64,000 nt of DNA from Agreia sp. PsM10. Its GTDB lineage: Bacteria > Actinomycetota > Actinomycetes > Actinomycetales > Microbacteriaceae. The notes beneath the pieces were generated by a model. That model saw only the letters and a program-made list of their open reading frames with translations. It was not told the origin of the DNA and searched no databases. Numbering within the stretch: position 1 is the stretch's first letter; every line of letters begins with the position of its first letter. The stretch lies in NCBI RefSeq assembly GCF_030433855.1, contig NZ_JARUXC010000003.1, positions 248,001-312,000 on the forward strand. The letters run 5' to 3'. Of this stretch, positions 42,530 through 53,075 are shown one piece after another. The translations under genes were made by a program, and so were the position numbers.

Positions 42530-44244
42530 CAGGAGTCCTTCCCGTCATTCTTGCTATCGGCGGGCTTCTCAGCCGTGAGCTGGGCTGCCTTGCGCTCGGC
42601 GATGGTCTGCCGGATGGCGGCCTCGCGTCCGGCGCCGGCCTTCTTGGTGGCGACACCCTCGACGGGCTTGCGGAACTCCGCCCGCCCCCGGTAGATGGCG
42701 CCCAGGGCGGTCGGGTCGAGACCGGATGCCTTGTGCCCGCTCGAGAAGAACCTGGTCGTGGCGAGGAGGCGCAGCACGGGGTGCGTGAACAGGATGACGA
42801 CGAGCACGTCGATGATGGTGGTGACGCCGAGCGTGAGCGCGAAACCGCGCACGTTTCCGACGGCCAGCACGTAGAGCACCACGGCGGACAGGAGGTTGAC
42901 GGCCTTGGCCGCGTAGATGGTGCGCTTGGCGCGACGCCATCCGGCCTCGACGGCGGACGCCAGTCCCTTGCCGTCTCGGAGTTCGTCTCGTATTCGTTCG
43001 AAGTAGACGATGAAGGAGTCGGCCGTGAATCCGATGGCGACGATCAGACCTGCCACGCCCGCGAGCGAGAGGCGGAAGTCGATGCGCCACGACATGAGGG
43101 CGATCACGAGGTAGGTCATGATTCCGGCGACGACGAGGGAGGCGACGGTGACGAGACCCAGGGTGCGGTACTGGAAGAGCGAGTAGATCACGACGAGGAT
43201 CAGACCGATGAGGCCGGCGATGAGACCGCTGAGCAGCTGAGAGGAACCGAGCGTGGCAGAGACGGAGTCGTTGCTCTGCACGGTGAATCCGATCGGCAGT
43301 GCGCCGAACTTCAGCTGGTCGGCGAGCGACTTGGCCGTGTCCTCGGTGAACGACCCGGAGATCTGCGGTCGGCCGTCGGTGATCACGGCGTTGGTGGTCG
43401 GCGCGGAGATGACCTTGCCGTCGAGCACGATGGCGAACTGGTTCTGCGAACCGGTCAGGGCATTGAGTCGCGTCGTGACCTCGGCGAACTTCTCGGTGCC
43501 TTCACCGTCGAAGACGATGTTGACGACCCACTGGCCGGTCGACGCGCCGGTCTGGGTGGTGGCGACGCCGCTGGTCGCGTCGGCGATCATCTCACCGGTC
43601 ACCTCGACCGGCCCGAGGATGTACTTGGCCGCACCGGTGTCGTCGCAGGCCAGCAACGGCTTGTCGGCGGGTGCCTGTCCTGCGTCCTGCGCGTCATCCG
43701 AGCCGCAGCTGAAGTTCGTGAACTCGTCCTGCAACGCGGGGGTGATCCAGTTCAGGTCGCTGGCGTTCGTGGGAGCGACCGTGGGGGTGTCGGAGAGACC
43801 CTCTGCCGGCGTCGCCGTGGGAGTGACCGCGGCGGTCGGGGCGGCGTCGGCGACGAGCACCGGACGGAACTCGAGCTTCGCCGACGACTCGATGCGGTTC
43901 AGCGTGTCCTGGTCGGGCGTTCCGGGAATGGAGACGACGATGTTCTGTCCGCCCTGGGTGCTGATCTCGGCCTCGGAGACACCCGAGGCGTCGACGCGCT
44001 GCCGGATGATCGACACGGCCTGCGACAGCTGCTCGCCGTTGACCTGCTGGCCGCTCTCGAGCTTCGGCGCCAGGATGATCTGCGTTCCACCCTCGAGGTC
44101 GAGTCCGAGCTTGAGACCCCAGCTGGCACCGGGAGCGTTCAACAGCACGCCTCCGGCGATGGTTCCTGCAAGCACTGCGAGGATCACGACGAGCCAGATG
44201 AGCGTTCGCCACGCCTGCTTGACCGCGGTAAGAGTTGATGCCAC
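42529..44244 (-). CDS. secD: Protein translocase subunit SecD
   Basis: SecD is the partner of SecF. The 571-residue protein has an N-terminal span, a large extracytoplasmic region with GLDLEGGTQIILAPK and the P1 domain, and the membrane domain with VGAIGFTADSFIVYFERIRDELRDGKGL-type sequence (visible as GLIVAIGFTADSFIVYFERI). An Ala/Thr/Pro-rich insert lies near residues 140-165. Two cysteines in the exported insert (SCGSDD and LACDDT) could form a disulfide, which is unusual but unproven. Confidence 0.95.
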   Translation of the reverse strand: MASTLTAVKQAWRTLIWLVVILAVLAGTIAGGVLLNAPGASWGLKLGLDLEGGTQIILAPKLESGQQVNGEQLSQAVSIIRQRVDASGVSEAEISTQGGQNIVVSIPGTPDQDTLNRIESSAKLEFRPVLVADAAPTAAVTPTATPAEGLSDTPTVAPTNASDLNWITPALQDEFTNFSCGSDDAQDAGQAPADKPLLACDDTGAAKYILGPVEVTGEMIADATSGVATTQTGASTGQWVVNIVFDGEGTEKFAEVTTRLNALTGSQNQFAIVLDGKVISAPTTNAVITDGRPQISGSFTEDTAKSLADQLKFGALPIGFTVQSNDSVSATLGSSQLLSGLIAGLIGLILVVIYSLFQYRTLGLVTVASLVVAGIMTYLVIALMSWRIDFRLSLAGVAGLIVAIGFTADSFIVYFERIRDELRDGKGLASAVEAGWRRAKRTIYAAKAVNLLSAVVLYVLAVGNVRGFALTLGVTTIIDVLVVILFTHPVLRLLATTRFFSSGHKASGLDPTALGAIYRGRAEFRKPVEGVATKKAGAGREAAIRQTIAERKAAQLTAEKPADSKNDGKDS

Positions 44245-44329
44245 CGGCGAACTCAGCTTTCTTTAGCGCACGCCCGAGGCCGTGATCGACCGGGTGTCTC
44301 TGGTGCGCGAGGGGTTGGGAGGAGGAAGG

Positions 44330-44761
44330 TTACTCGTCGACTTTGTCGGTCTTCGACGGCGTCGTGCCGGGGGTGGTGGGCGTCGAGTCGGACGACGCCT
44401 CGACCTCGTGGGTCTCTTCGACGCGTTCGCCGTATGCCGGCTCGGTCGTCGAGGCGACGGTGTCGTCGGACTCGTCGACGCCGTTGTCTGCATCGTGGTC
44501 GTCGATGACGCGGGTGACGACCTGGCGGTGCACCGTCAGCACGGTTCCGGGGGTCGTCTCGAGCTGAACCTTGTTGTTCTCCTCGTCGATGTCGAGGATC
44601 GTTCCGAAGACGCCGAAGTTGGTCATGACGTCGGCACCGACCTGGACCTTCTGCTGCAGCTCTGCAGCCTCGCGCTGGCGCTTGCGGCTGTTGCGGAACA
44701 TGAAGAACACGAGGATGGCCAGTACCGCCAGCATGCCAATGGTTAGGGGATCAAAAGCCAT
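44330..44761 (-). CDS. yajC: Preprotein translocase subunit YajC
   Basis: YajC associates with SecDF. The 143-residue protein has one N-terminal membrane span (LTIGMLAVLAILVFFMFRNSRKRQ), then the cytoplasmic core (VGADVMTNFGVFGTILDIDEENNKVQLETTPGTVLTV) and an acidic tail. The gene order yajC-secD-secF-rsh is typical. It stands 89 bp downstream of ruvB. Confidence 0.93.
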   Translation of the reverse strand: MAFDPLTIGMLAVLAILVFFMFRNSRKRQREAAELQQKVQVGADVMTNFGVFGTILDIDEENNKVQLETTPGTVLTVHRQVVTRVIDDHDADNGVDESDDTVASTTEPAYGERVEETHEVEASSDSTPTTPGTTPSKTDKVDE

Positions 44762-44850
44762 GAAAAAGTCGAGCCTTCCAGCAATGGGGGGTGATTGTGG
44801 GCTTCATACTAGTGACGCCGCCTGAAGACGTGCCTATGGGCCACAGTGAA

Positions 44851-45903
44851 TTATAGGTCATCGTCGAAGAGGGAATCGGACGGGCGCCCGATTCCCATGT
44901 GCCGCCAGCCCGCCGGAGTCGCGACCCGACCGCGCGGCGTGCGCGTGATGAGGCCGACTCGCACCAGGAACGGCTCGACGACGCTCTCGATGGTCTCGGC
45001 CTCCTCCCCCACCGACACGGCGAGGGTGCTCAGGCCTACCGGCCCCCCGTTGAAGCGGGTGATGAGAATGTCCATGACGGCCCGGTCGAGCCGGTCGAGA
45101 CCGAGGACGTCGACGTCGTAGAGCTCGAGCGCCGCATCCACGACAGCGGTGCTCGCCCGTCCGCCGTGCACGAGGGCGTAGTCGCGCACTCGACGCAGCA
45201 GGCGGTTGGCGATGCGCGGCGTTCCGCGGGAGCGCTGCGCGATCTCGATCAGCGCCGCCTCGTCGATCGACAGCTCGATCAGCGCGGCGGCGCGCCGAAG
45301 CACGTGCACGAGCTCCTCCGTGGAGTAGAACTCGAGGTGCGCGGTGAAGCCGAACCGGTCTCGGAGGGGGTTCGGCAGCAGCCCGGAGCGGGTCGTCGCG
45401 CCGACGAGGGTGAAGGGCGCCAGGTCGAGCGGAATCGAGGTCGCCCCCGCGCCCTTGCCGACCATGATGTCGATGCGGAAGTCCTCCATGGCGAGGTACA
45501 GCATCTCCTCCGCCGTGCGCGCCATGCGGTGGATCTCGTCGACGAAGAGCACTTCGCCGGGAACGAGCGAGGAGAGCACGGCCGCGAGGTCGCCCGCGTG
45601 CTGGATGGCGGGACCGCTGGTCAGCCGGAGCGGCCGGTCGCTCTCATGGGCCACGATCATGGCGAGCGTGGTCTTGCCGAGCCCGGGAGGTCCGGCCAGA
45701 AGGATGTGGTCCGGAGTCCTGTTCTGGATTCCGGCGGCCTCGATGAGGAGCTGGAGCTGCCCGCGTACACGGGCCTGCCCGACGAACTCCGCCAGGCTCT
45801 TGGGTCGCAGCGCGCCTTCGAAGGCGATCTCGCCCTCCGACAGCGGCTCGGGGTTCACGATCGGGCTCGCATCGCGCGGCAGTGCCGAATCGGCGGGGGT
45901 CAT
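44851..45903 (-). CDS. ruvB: Holliday junction branch migration helicase RuvB
   Basis: RuvB drives branch migration of Holliday junctions with RuvA. The 350-residue protein has Walker [18 protein letters not shown], Walker [10 protein letters not shown], and the arginine-finger region [18 protein letters not shown], then the C-terminal winged helix ([18 protein letters not shown]). ATG 45903 overlaps ruvA by 4 bp; the longer frame is a ruvA shadow. Confidence 0.96.
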   Translation of the reverse strand: MTPADSALPRDASPIVNPEPLSEGEIAFEGALRPKSLAEFVGQARVRGQLQLLIEAAGIQNRTPDHILLAGPPGLGKTTLAMIVAHESDRPLRLTSGPAIQHAGDLAAVLSSLVPGEVLFVDEIHRMARTAEEMLYLAMEDFRIDIMVGKGAGATSIPLDLAPFTLVGATTRSGLLPNPLRDRFGFTAHLEFYSTEELVHVLRRAAALIELSIDEAALIEIAQRSRGTPRIANRLLRRVRDYALVHGGRASTAVVDAALELYDVDVLGLDRLDRAVMDILITRFNGGPVGLSTLAVSVGEEAETIESVVEPFLVRVGLITRTPRGRVATPAGWRHMGIGRPSDSLFDDDL

Positions 45904-46517
45904 CGTGCACCTCCCGGGTTGCGCGGGCCGAGTTCCGTGAGGGCGAGACGCAGAAGCGCCTGAACCGACGCGGCCTCGTCGTCTGCGGCGTGCAGGAGCA
46001 CCGCATCCAACCCTGCCTCGGCCGCCTTCTCGTTCCATCCGAGACCGACCAGGGCGGCGAGCACGTCATCGCGCACCGTCGACTCGATGTGCTTCGCCAC
46101 GGGGGGAGCCGCCGCGTAGACGGCGACTTTGCCCGCCAGCGACAGAACGATGAGCTTCGCGGTCTTGGGCCCGATGCCCGACACCCTGCGGAACACGGCG
46201 TCGTCCTCCTGGGCGACGGCGATGGCGATCTGGGCGGGCGACAGCTCTGCGAGCACGCCCATCGCGGACTTCGGTCCGACGCCCGTGACTCCCGTGAGCA
46301 AGGTGAAGAGATCGAGAGAGTCGTGGTCGACGAAGCCGAACAGCGACAGCGAGTCCTCGCGCACGATCAGGCTCGTCACCACGGAGGCCTCGTGCCCCAC
46401 TCGCAGAGAGAGGGTGTGCGCAGGCGTGAGGGTGACGTCGAGTCCCACGCCGCCGACCTCGATGACGGCGGATGAACCGCTCACGCGGAGAACTGTTCCT
46501 CGAAGGGCGGAAATCAC
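45900..46517 (-). CDS. ruvA: Holliday junction branch migration complex subunit RuvA
   Basis: RuvA binds the four-way junction and positions RuvB. The 205-residue protein has the OB fold at the N-terminus ([25 protein letters not shown]), tandem helix-hairpin-helix motifs ([16 protein letters not shown] and [14 protein letters not shown]), and a C-terminal domain that contacts RuvB. It overlaps ruvC upstream and ruvB downstream by 4 bp each. Confidence 0.95.
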   Translation of the reverse strand: MISALRGTVLRVSGSSAVIEVGGVGLDVTLTPAHTLSLRVGHEASVVTSLIVREDSLSLFGFVDHDSLDLFTLLTGVTGVGPKSAMGVLAELSPAQIAIAVAQEDDAVFRRVSGIGPKTAKLIVLSLAGKVAVYAAAPPVAKHIESTVRDDVLAALVGLGWNEKAAEAGLDAVLLHAADDEAASVQALLRLALTELGPRNPGGAR

Positions 46518-47104
46518 CGTGCCAGCCTACGGGGCGCCCCGGCCGCTTTCTCTGCGGCGCGCCACGCCTGCTGCGCGCGGGTCATCCCCGAACCGGATGC
46601 CGCGTCGGCCGAGGGGCGGGCGCTGGAGGTCGCGGGCGAGCGCCACGCGTGGCAGATCGCCAGGGCGAGGGCGTCGGCGGCATCGGCCGGTTTGGGGATC
46701 TCGGCGAGTCCGAGGATCTTGGCGACCATCGTGCCGACCTGCCTTTTCTCGGCCTGACCGTAACCCGTGATCGAGGCCTTGACCTCGGTCGGCGTGTGCA
46801 GGCTCACCGGGATGCCGTGCCGAGCGGCCGCCAGGAGTGCGATGCCGCTCACCTGCGCCGTGCCCATCACCGTGCTCACGTTGTGCTGCGCGAAGACACG
46901 CTCGATGGCGATGCTCTCGGGCCGGTGCTCGGCGATCAGCTCATCGAGCCCGAGGGCTATGCCGAGCAGCCGCTGGTCGAGGTCCATCGTCGGAGGGGTG
47001 CGCACGACCGTGACCGCCACCAGGGTCGCGACCCTGTTCGCCGTGACGTCGACGACACCGACGCCGCAGCGGGTGAGCCCTGGATCGATTCCGAGTACGC
47101 GCAC
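46514..47104 (-). CDS. ruvC: Crossover junction endodeoxyribonuclease RuvC
   Basis: RuvC cuts Holliday junctions. The 196-residue protein has the acidic active site in [25 protein letters not shown] and [15 protein letters not shown] 47104 was chosen since it begins the conserved VRVLGIDPG; the open frame to 47194 overlaps yebC. The C-terminal 30 residues (from SPATSSARP) are low complexity. Confidence 0.94.
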   Translation of the reverse strand: MRVLGIDPGLTRCGVGVVDVTANRVATLVAVTVVRTPPTMDLDQRLLGIALGLDELIAEHRPESIAIERVFAQHNVSTVMGTAQVSGIALLAAARHGIPVSLHTPTEVKASITGYGQAEKRQVGTMVAKILGLAEIPKPADAADALALAICHAWRSPATSSARPSADAASGSGMTRAQQAWRAAEKAAGAPRRLAR

Positions 47105-47117
47105 GTCGGGGCGGGTC

Positions 47118-47882
47118 CTACTCCTCGTCGGTGTCGAGTTCGGCGCGCACGTCGTCGCTGAGGTCGACATTGCTGTAGACGTTCTGCACGTCATCGCTGT
47201 CCTCGAGGGCGTCGATGAGCTTGAACACCTTGCGCGCGCCCTCCGCGTCGACCTCGACCTTGAGGGAGGCGACGAATTCGACGTCGGCCGAGTCGTACTC
47301 GATGCCGGCGGACTGGAGGGCCTCCCTGTTGGCGACGAGCTCGCTGGGGTCGGTCACGATCTCGTACTGCGCACCGTGGTCGATGACCTCTTCGGCCCCG
47401 GCGTCGAGCACCGCGAGAAGCACGTCGTCCTCTGTCACGCCGTCTGCGTGGGGCACGGCGATGACTCCCTTGCGCGCGAAGTTGTAGGCCACGCTTCCGG
47501 GGTCTGCCATAGCCCCGCCGTTACGGCTCATGGCGGTGCGCACCTCTGCGGCCGCCCTGTTGCGGTTCTCGGTGAGGCACTCGATGAGAAGGGCGACGCC
47601 GTTGGGGCCGTAGCCCTCGTACATGATGGTCTGGTAGTCGACGGACTCGCCGGTGAGCCCTGCCCCGCGCTTGACGGCCCGGTTGATGTTGTCGATCGGA
47701 ACCGAGGTCTTCTTGGCCTTCTGGATGGCGTCGACGAGGGTCGGGTTGCCGTTGACATCGGCACCGCCGATCTTGGCGGCCACCTCGATGTTCTTGATCA
47801 GCTTGGCGAACGACTTTGCTCGGCGCTGGTCTTTGACGGCCTTTTGGTGTTTGGTGGTCGCCCACTTGGAATGCCCGGACAC
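47118..47882 (-). CDS. yebC: YebC/PmpR family regulator (TACO1 family)
   Basis: Proteins of this family act as transcription regulators or help translation of proline stretches. The 254-residue protein begins [27 protein letters not shown], diagnostic, with [22 protein letters not shown] in the middle. GTG 47882 gives this canonical start. It sits immediately upstream of ruvC, as in most actinobacteria. Confidence 0.94.
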   Translation of the reverse strand: MSGHSKWATTKHQKAVKDQRRAKSFAKLIKNIEVAAKIGGADVNGNPTLVDAIQKAKKTSVPIDNINRAVKRGAGLTGESVDYQTIMYEGYGPNGVALLIECLTENRNRAAAEVRTAMSRNGGAMADPGSVAYNFARKGVIAVPHADGVTEDDVLLAVLDAGAEEVIDHGAQYEIVTDPSELVANREALQSAGIEYDSADVEFVASLKVEVDAEGARKVFKLIDALEDSDDVQNVYSNVDLSDDVRAELDTDEE

Positions 47883-47923
47883 TGTTCTGCTCCCTGCGTA
47901 CTGTCGTCGAATCAACGACCAGT

Positions 47924-48565
47924 CTAAGCGAGGGCCGTGCCCTGGCCCCGGAGAACCGCCGCCCGCTCGGGTCGGAGGCCGCATGCGCGGAGCTCGAGAC
48001 TGGCGAGCGCACGCACCGCATCCGGGTCGTGTCGACGCCACCCGCCCGCGGCATCCGGATGCGCCTTCAGGATGTCGGGCAGGCGCCTCGTGGAGAGTGC
48101 CCGAGAGGCGAGCAGGTCGATTCCGGCGGGCGTCGAGGATGCGGCGAGTGCCCAGCGGGCCCGGCGCGCGAAGCGAATGCGGGGAACGAGCCAGAGCAGC
48201 AGGATGGCGAGAATCGGGATCACGGAGACAGCCAGGCCCACCCCGACGGCGAGCTGCTGGGTGGCTTCCTGCTGCGCTCGGCCGACCTCCTGAAGCGTGC
48301 CGCCGGCACCGGATGCCTCGTCGAAGGGAGCCCTGATCCCGGTTCCGATCAAGGGCACCTGGCCCAGCCGTTCGCTGATCTCGCTCATGGTCGATTCGAA
48401 GCTCGAGCCCGCGTCGGCGAGGCGCGTTCCCACCTCCTGCAACGCCAGGATCGCGCCGTGCAGGGTCACGCCCAGCACGACGGATCCGACGATGCCGAGG
48501 ACGGCTGCGCAGTCTGCCAGCACCTGGAGGGTTCGTCGACGAGCGAAGTCGGAGTACAGAGTCAT
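47924..48565 (-). CDS. Two-span membrane protein of unknown function
   Basis: The 213-residue protein has an N-terminal span ([20 protein letters not shown], about residues 16-35) and a second one ([23 protein letters not shown], about 106-128). Between them lies an extracytoplasmic, helical segment. The C-terminal cytoplasmic part is rich in Arg and Ala. I do not recognise a named family, but it sits in the yebC-pdxT gap, probably in the same transcript. Confidence 0.75.
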   Translation of the reverse strand: MTLYSDFARRRTLQVLADCAAVLGIVGSVVLGVTLHGAILALQEVGTRLADAGSSFESTMSEISERLGQVPLIGTGIRAPFDEASGAGGTLQEVGRAQQEATQQLAVGVGLAVSVIPILAILLLWLVPRIRFARRARWALAASSTPAGIDLLASRALSTRRLPDILKAHPDAAGGWRRHDPDAVRALASLELRACGLRPERAAVLRGQGTALA

Positions 48566-48598
48566 GCGTCCATCTTGGCGACGAATCGGCGGCTGTGC

Positions 48599-49222
48599 TC
48601 AGTCGGCCGGGAGGACGACCCGATCTCGAACCTTCTGCAGGAAGTACTGATGGAACCTCGTGTCGCCGGTGACCTCGGGATGGAAGGCCGTTCCGAGCAG
48701 GTTCTGCGACTCGACCGCCACGATGCGGCCGTCGTCGAGCTGCGCGAGTACGGTGACTCCGTCTTCGACGGCCTCGACGACGGGTGCGCGGATGAAGACG
48801 GCGTGCACGGCCGGATCTCCGAGCTCGGGGATCGCGAGGTCGGTCTCGAACGAATCGATCTGGTTGCCGAACGCGTTGCGCCTCACCGAGATCGGGAGGC
48901 CTCCGAGGGTCTGCTGGCCGGTTATCGCGTCGAGCACGGTGTCGGCCAGCATGATCAGGCCGGCACACGTGCCGTACACGGGGAGGCCGGCGGCGATGGC
49001 CGACTTCAGAGGTTCGGCGAGTCCGAATGCCCGGGACAGCTTGTCCATGACGCTCGACTCGCCGCCCGGAATCACCAGGCCGTCGAGATCGGCGATCTCC
49101 TCGGGGCGACGCACAGGAACGGCGTCCGCCCCGAGCGACCGGAGCACACTCAGGTGTTCCCGAAAATCGCCCTGCAGCGCAAGGACTCCGACGCGCGGGG
49201 CGGCGCCGACGCTACCAGCCAC
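48599..49222 (-). CDS. pdxT: Pyridoxal 5'-phosphate synthase glutaminase subunit
   Basis: PdxT releases ammonia from glutamine for PdxS in the DXP-independent vitamin B6 pathway. The 207-residue protein has [26 protein letters not shown], the nucleophile in [12 protein letters not shown] and the His/Glu pair in [14 protein letters not shown] 49222 overlaps pdxS by 11 bp. Confidence 0.94.
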   Translation of the reverse strand: MAGSVGAAPRVGVLALQGDFREHLSVLRSLGADAVPVRRPEEIADLDGLVIPGGESSVMDKLSRAFGLAEPLKSAIAAGLPVYGTCAGLIMLADTVLDAITGQQTLGGLPISVRRNAFGNQIDSFETDLAIPELGDPAVHAVFIRAPVVEAVEDGVTVLAQLDDGRIVAVESQNLLGTAFHPEVTGDTRFHQYFLQKVRDRVVLPAD

Positions 49223-50129
49223 GCTCGGAGAGGCGGTGGGGAGCCGGCACGTCTGCCACGTTGATGCCGACCATCGCCTCGCCCAGACCGCGCGAGACCT
49301 CGGCCACGACCGACGGGTCGTCGTAGAAGGTGGTCGCCTTGACGATGGCGGCCGCGCGCTCTGCGGGGTTGCCCGACTTGAAGACGCCCGAACCCACGAA
49401 CACGCCGTCGGCTCCCAGCTGCATCATCATGGCCGCGTCGGCCGGGGTGGCCACACCGCCGGCGGTGAACAGCACCACGGGAAGCGTGCCCGTCTCGGCG
49501 ATCTCGACGACGAGGTCGTAGGGAGCCTGGAGCTCCTTCGCGGCCACGTAGAGCTCGTCTTTCGACATCGACGACAGGGCGGCGATCTCCGACTTGATCT
49601 TGCGGATGTGCTTCGTCGCCTCGGACACGTCTCCCGTGCCGGCCTCGCCCTTGGAACGGATCATGGCCGCGCCCTCGTTGATGCGGCGCAGGGCCTCACC
49701 GAGGTTGGTCGCACCGCACACGAACGGAACCTGGAACTTCCACTTGTCGATGTGGTTGACGTAGTCGGCGGGGCTCAGAACCTCGGACTCGTCGATGTAG
49801 TCGACGCCGAGCACCTGCAGCACCTGGGCCTCGACGAAGTGGCCGATGCGCGCCTTCGCCATGACGGGGATGGAGACGGCGCCGATGATGCCGTCGATGA
49901 GGTCGGGGTCGCTCATGCGCGCCACGCCGCCCTGCGAGCGGATGTCGGCGGGAACGCGCTCGAGGGCCATGACGGCCACGGCGCCCGCCTCTTCGGCGAT
50001 CTTCGCCTGCTCGGCGTTGACGACGTCCATGATCACGCCGCCCTTGAGCATCTCGGCGAGGCCGCGCTTGACGCGGCTCGATCCATGCTCGGAACGGCCA
50101 TTCTGGGAAGGTGTCTCTACGGTGCTCAT
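49212..50129 (-). CDS. pdxS: Pyridoxal 5'-phosphate synthase lyase subunit
   Basis: PdxS makes PLP from ribose 5-phosphate, glyceraldehyde 3-phosphate and ammonia. The 305-residue barrel protein is very conserved: [47 protein letters not shown] and [30 protein letters not shown]. It lies 42 bp after the HIT gene. Confidence 0.97.
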   Translation of the reverse strand: MSTVETPSQNGRSEHGSSRVKRGLAEMLKGGVIMDVVNAEQAKIAEEAGAVAVMALERVPADIRSQGGVARMSDPDLIDGIIGAVSIPVMAKARIGHFVEAQVLQVLGVDYIDESEVLSPADYVNHIDKWKFQVPFVCGATNLGEALRRINEGAAMIRSKGEAGTGDVSEATKHIRKIKSEIAALSSMSKDELYVAAKELQAPYDLVVEIAETGTLPVVLFTAGGVATPADAAMMMQLGADGVFVGSGVFKSGNPAERAAAIVKATTFYDDPSVVAEVSRGLGEAMVGINVADVPAPHRLSERGW

Positions 50130-50171
50130 TGGTGTCCTCTCGGGCCCGATTCTACTCGGGGTGATGTGTGT

Positions 50172-50738
50172 CTAGGCCGCCGTGGGCCAGGCCGCTGCGA
50201 TCGACGAGCGAACGTCTCCGAGCAGCTGGGGCAGTGCCTTGGTCTGGGCGATGATCGGGAAGAAGTTGGCGTCCTGCGACCACCGGGGCACGATGTGCTG
50301 GTGCAGGTGGTCGGCGATGCCCGCACCCGCGACCCGGCCCTGGTTCATGCCGATGTTGAAGCCGTGGCACTGCGACGTCTCTCGAACGACCCTCATCGCC
50401 GTCTGGGTGAGCGCCGCGATCTCCACGACCTCGGCCTCGGTGGCGTCGTCGTAGAGGGAGACGTGGCGATAGGGGCAGACCAGGAGGTGGCCGCTGTTGT
50501 ACGGGAAGAGATTGAGGAGGACGTAGGCGTGCTCGCCACGGTGGACGATGAGCGCCTCTTCATCGCTCAGCTGCGGGGCGCGGCAGAACGGGCAGCTCTC
50601 CTCGCCGGACACGGGCCCGTTCTCGATGTAGACCATGCGGTGCGGGGTCCACAGGCGCTGGTAGGCGTCGGGAACGGCGGCGAAGGAGCCCGATCGTTCG
50701 ACGGGAACGTCGGGAAACTCGCGGTCTGCGGGAATCAC
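50172..50738 (-). CDS. HIT family nucleotide hydrolase/transferase
   Basis: HIT enzymes act on nucleotide phosphates such as Ap4A. The 188-residue protein has the histidine triad [11 protein letters not shown] near residue 142 and the companion [23 protein letters not shown] near residue 51 could bind zinc with HRGEH. It starts at GTG 50738, overlapping the thrS stop by 4 bp. Coupling of thrS and HIT genes is common in actinobacteria. Confidence 0.9.
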   Translation of the reverse strand: MIPADREFPDVPVERSGSFAAVPDAYQRLWTPHRMVYIENGPVSGEESCPFCRAPQLSDEEALIVHRGEHAYVLLNLFPYNSGHLLVCPYRHVSLYDDATEAEVVEIAALTQTAMRVVRETSQCHGFNIGMNQGRVAGAGIADHLHQHIVPRWSQDANFFPIIAQTKALPQLLGDVRSSIAAAWPTAA

Positions 50739-52702
50739 GCCTGTCCCTGGGTGGTGACCTGCGCTCGTGAGTCGATGGCAGCACGGATGCGGGCGACGGC
50801 GTCGGCGATCGGCACACCGTTCTCCTGCGTTCCGTCGCGGAACCTGAAGCTCACCGAACCGCGAGCCCTGTCCTCCTCGCCGGCGATGAGGAGGAACGGC
50901 ACCTTCTGGAGCGTGTGGTTGCGGATCTTCTTCTGCATGCGGTCGGCCGACACGTCGAGCTCGGCACGCACGCCCTGCTTCTTGAGCGTCGAGACGACCT
51001 CCGCGAGGTAGTCCTCGTACTGTTCCGCGATCGGGATTCCCACGACCTGAACCGGCGCGAGCCAGACCGGGAACGCGCCCGCGTAGTGCTCGGTGAGCAC
51101 CCCGAAGAAGCGCTCGATCGAGCCGAAGAGGGCACGGTGGATCATGACGGGCCGCTGCTTCGTGCCGTCCGACGCCGTGTACTCCAGCTCGAATCTCTCG
51201 GGCAGGTTGAAGTCGAGCTGCACGGTCGACATCTGCCAGGTGCGGCCGATGGCGTCGCGCGCCTGCACCGAGATCTTCGGGCCGTAGAACGCGGCCCCGC
51301 CCGGATCGGGCACCAGCTCGAGGCCGGATTCGGCGGCGACCTCGGCCAGGGTCGCGGTCGCCTCCTCCCAGACGTCGTCGTCTCCGACGTACTTCTCCGG
51401 GTCTTTGGTCGAGAGCTCCAGGTAGAAGTCGGTCAGGCCGTAGTCGCGGAGGAGCGCGAGGATGAAGTTGAGGGTCTTCGTCAGCTCCTCTTTCATATTC
51501 TCGCGCGATGTGAAGATGTGCGCGTCGTCCATGGTGAGACCGCGCACGCGGGTCAGGCCGTGCACCACTCCCGACTTCTCGTTGCGATAGACGGTGCCGA
51601 ATTCGAACAGGCGGAGGGGCAGGTCTCGATACGAGCGGCCCGAGGAGCGGTACACGAGGATGTGCATCGGGCAGTTCATGGGCTTGAGGTAGTAGTCGGC
51701 GCCCTGGCGAGTGATCTCGCCCTCGTCGTTGCGGCCCTCGTCGAGGTGCATCGGGGGGAACATGCCGTCGGCGTACCAGCCGAGGTGACCGGACTGCTCG
51801 AAGAGGTGCGCCTTGGTGATGTGGGGGGTGTAGACGAAGTCGTACCCCTCCTCCTCGTGCTTGCGGCGCGAGTAGTCCTCCATCTCACGACGGATGATGC
51901 CGCCCTTCGGGTGGAAGACGGCGAGGCCCGATCCGATCTCGTCGGGGAACGAGAAGAGGTCGAGTTCGTTGCCGAGTTTGCGGTGGTCGCGCTTGGCCGC
52001 CTCTTCAAGGCGCGCCTGATACGCGCGCAGCTCGTCTTTGCTCGGCCACGCGGTTCCGTAGATGCGCTGGAGCTGCTTGTTCTTCTCGGATCCGCGCCAG
52101 TACGCGGCAGCGAGGCGTGTGATGGAGAAGCCGTTGCCGACGAGGCGGGTCGACGGCAGGTGCGGACCTCGGCACAGGTCCTTCCACAGGGTCTCCCCCG
52201 TCTTGGGATCGACGTTGTCGTAGATGGTGAGCTCGGCTCCCCCGACCTCGACGGACTCGTCTGCCGTCTCCTCTTCGGGAGCGCCCTTGAGTCCGATCAG
52301 CTCGAGCTTGTAGGGCTCGCCGGCCATCTCGGCGCGGGCCTCGTCTTCGGTGACGACGCGGCGGGTGAAGCGCTGACCCTGACGGATGATGCGCTCCATG
52401 GCCTTCTCGATGGCCTTGATGTTCTCGGGGGTGAACGGCTCGGCCACGTCGAAGTCGTAGTAGAAGCCGTCGGTGATGGGCGGACCGATGCCGAGCTTCG
52501 CCTCGGGGTTGATGGTCTGCACGGCCTGGGCGAGCACGTGGGCGGCCGAGTGACGCAGGATGTCGAGGCCGTCGGCGGAATCGATGGCGACGGGCTGCAC
52601 ATCGTCGCCCGCATCGACCGTCGTGGCGAGGTCGCGCAGATCGCCGTTCACCCTCATGGCCACGATCGACCGGTCCGGAAAGAGTTCGAATCCGTCAACC
52701 AC
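50735..52702 (-). CDS. thrS: Threonyl-tRNA synthetase
   Basis: ThrS charges tRNA-Thr. The 655-residue protein begins at GTG 52702. The N-terminal TGS-like part is short. Then come the editing site [11 protein letters not shown], the class II core with zinc ligands in [20 protein letters not shown] and [17 protein letters not shown], and the C-terminal anticodon-binding domain ([20 protein letters not shown]). It opens the long minus-strand block that runs to the left edge. The upstream 150 bp hold its promoter, an 18-bp tandem repeat and a terminator; no T-box fold was seen. Confidence 0.96.
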   Translation of the reverse strand: MVDGFELFPDRSIVAMRVNGDLRDLATTVDAGDDVQPVAIDSADGLDILRHSAAHVLAQAVQTINPEAKLGIGPPITDGFYYDFDVAEPFTPENIKAIEKAMERIIRQGQRFTRRVVTEDEARAEMAGEPYKLELIGLKGAPEEETADESVEVGGAELTIYDNVDPKTGETLWKDLCRGPHLPSTRLVGNGFSITRLAAAYWRGSEKNKQLQRIYGTAWPSKDELRAYQARLEEAAKRDHRKLGNELDLFSFPDEIGSGLAVFHPKGGIIRREMEDYSRRKHEEEGYDFVYTPHITKAHLFEQSGHLGWYADGMFPPMHLDEGRNDEGEITRQGADYYLKPMNCPMHILVYRSSGRSYRDLPLRLFEFGTVYRNEKSGVVHGLTRVRGLTMDDAHIFTSRENMKEELTKTLNFILALLRDYGLTDFYLELSTKDPEKYVGDDDVWEEATATLAEVAAESGLELVPDPGGAAFYGPKISVQARDAIGRTWQMSTVQLDFNLPERFELEYTASDGTKQRPVMIHRALFGSIERFFGVLTEHYAGAFPVWLAPVQVVGIPIAEQYEDYLAEVVSTLKKQGVRAELDVSADRMQKKIRNHTLQKVPFLLIAGEEDRARGSVSFRFRDGTQENGVPIADAVARIRAAIDSRAQVTTQGQA

Positions 52703-52769
52703 GTTCAGTCCTGCTCCTCGTTATGTCACCGACCTATCCACTGTAGTGCCGGGCGCAGACAGGTCGCTC

Positions 52770-52820
52770 CAGACGGCTCGTGCCCCTCGGACGGCCCATG
52801 CCCCTCAGATGGCATTAACG
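52770..52820. repeat. Imperfect 18-bp tandem repeat upstream of thrS
   Basis: The unit CAGACGGCTCGTGCCCCT (52770-52787) is followed by CGGACGGCCCATGCCCCT (52788-52805) and a partial third copy beginning CAGATGGC. It lies between the thrS start and the hairpin at 52824. Its role is unknown; it could be part of the thrS promoter region. Confidence 0.7.
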
Positions 52821-52823
52821 ACG

Positions 52824-52850
52824 AAAGCCCCCGGTCTCCCGGGGGCTTTT
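52824..52850. terminator. Hairpin terminator, original downstream terminator of tRNA-Val(GAC)
   Basis: AAAGCCCCCGG and CCGGGGGCTTT form an 11-bp perfect stem with a TCTC loop, flanked by A and T runs on both sides, so it can act in both directions. It directly precedes the left copy of the tRNA 3' end. Before integration it stood just after tRNA-Val(GAC). A near-copy carried by the element now serves the tRNA. Confidence 0.85.
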
Positions 52851-52853
52851 CGT

Positions 52854-52882
52854 TCTGTGGGCGATACTGGGATCGAACCAGT
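52854..52882. repeat. Left attachment site attL
   Basis: The 29 bp are identical to 62712-62740. Bases 52859-52882 are the tRNA-Val(GAC) 3' segment (T stem-loop and acceptor strand). Beyond 52882 the similarity to tRNA stops, so this is a remnant and not a working gene. Confidence 0.9.
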
Positions 52883-52962
52883 ATTTAGGTTACTGGGCCG
52901 ATGCCTGAATCTCCGCCATTCTTGTCCCGCAATCGCCGGAATAAAGCGCATGTGACCCCCAC

Positions 52963-53029
52963 CGTGCTAGCGTCACTGTTGTTCACATCTGACCATGAGT
53001 TATCACAGGATGTAGCACGTTACAGCACG
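52963..53029. promoter_or_regulatory. Left-arm integrase binding sites (TAGCACG repeats)
   Basis: TAGCACG occurs at 53013-53019, a variant CAGCACG at 53023-53029, and an inverted copy (CGTGCTA) at 52963-52969. The same heptamer appears twice near the right end. Short repeats flanking an att core fit arm-type sites of phage tyrosine integrases. TTGACG at 53033-53038 could be the -35 box for the next gene, with only a weak -10. The rest of 52883-53075 shows nothing else. Confidence 0.6.
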
Positions 53030-53075
53030 GAATTGACGCGCCCAGAGCGTCGATACGACTACTGAGGGGGACAAA

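Noticed and set aside
52703-52823. T-box leader in front of thrS
   Set aside because: The 120-bp region has no specifier loop or AGGGUGGNACCGCG-type antiterminator; only a short tandem repeat was seen.
52859-52930. Second tRNA-Val gene at the left end of the element
   Set aside because: Only the last 24 bases of the tRNA are present; beyond 52882 no anticodon arm, D arm or matching acceptor strand exists.
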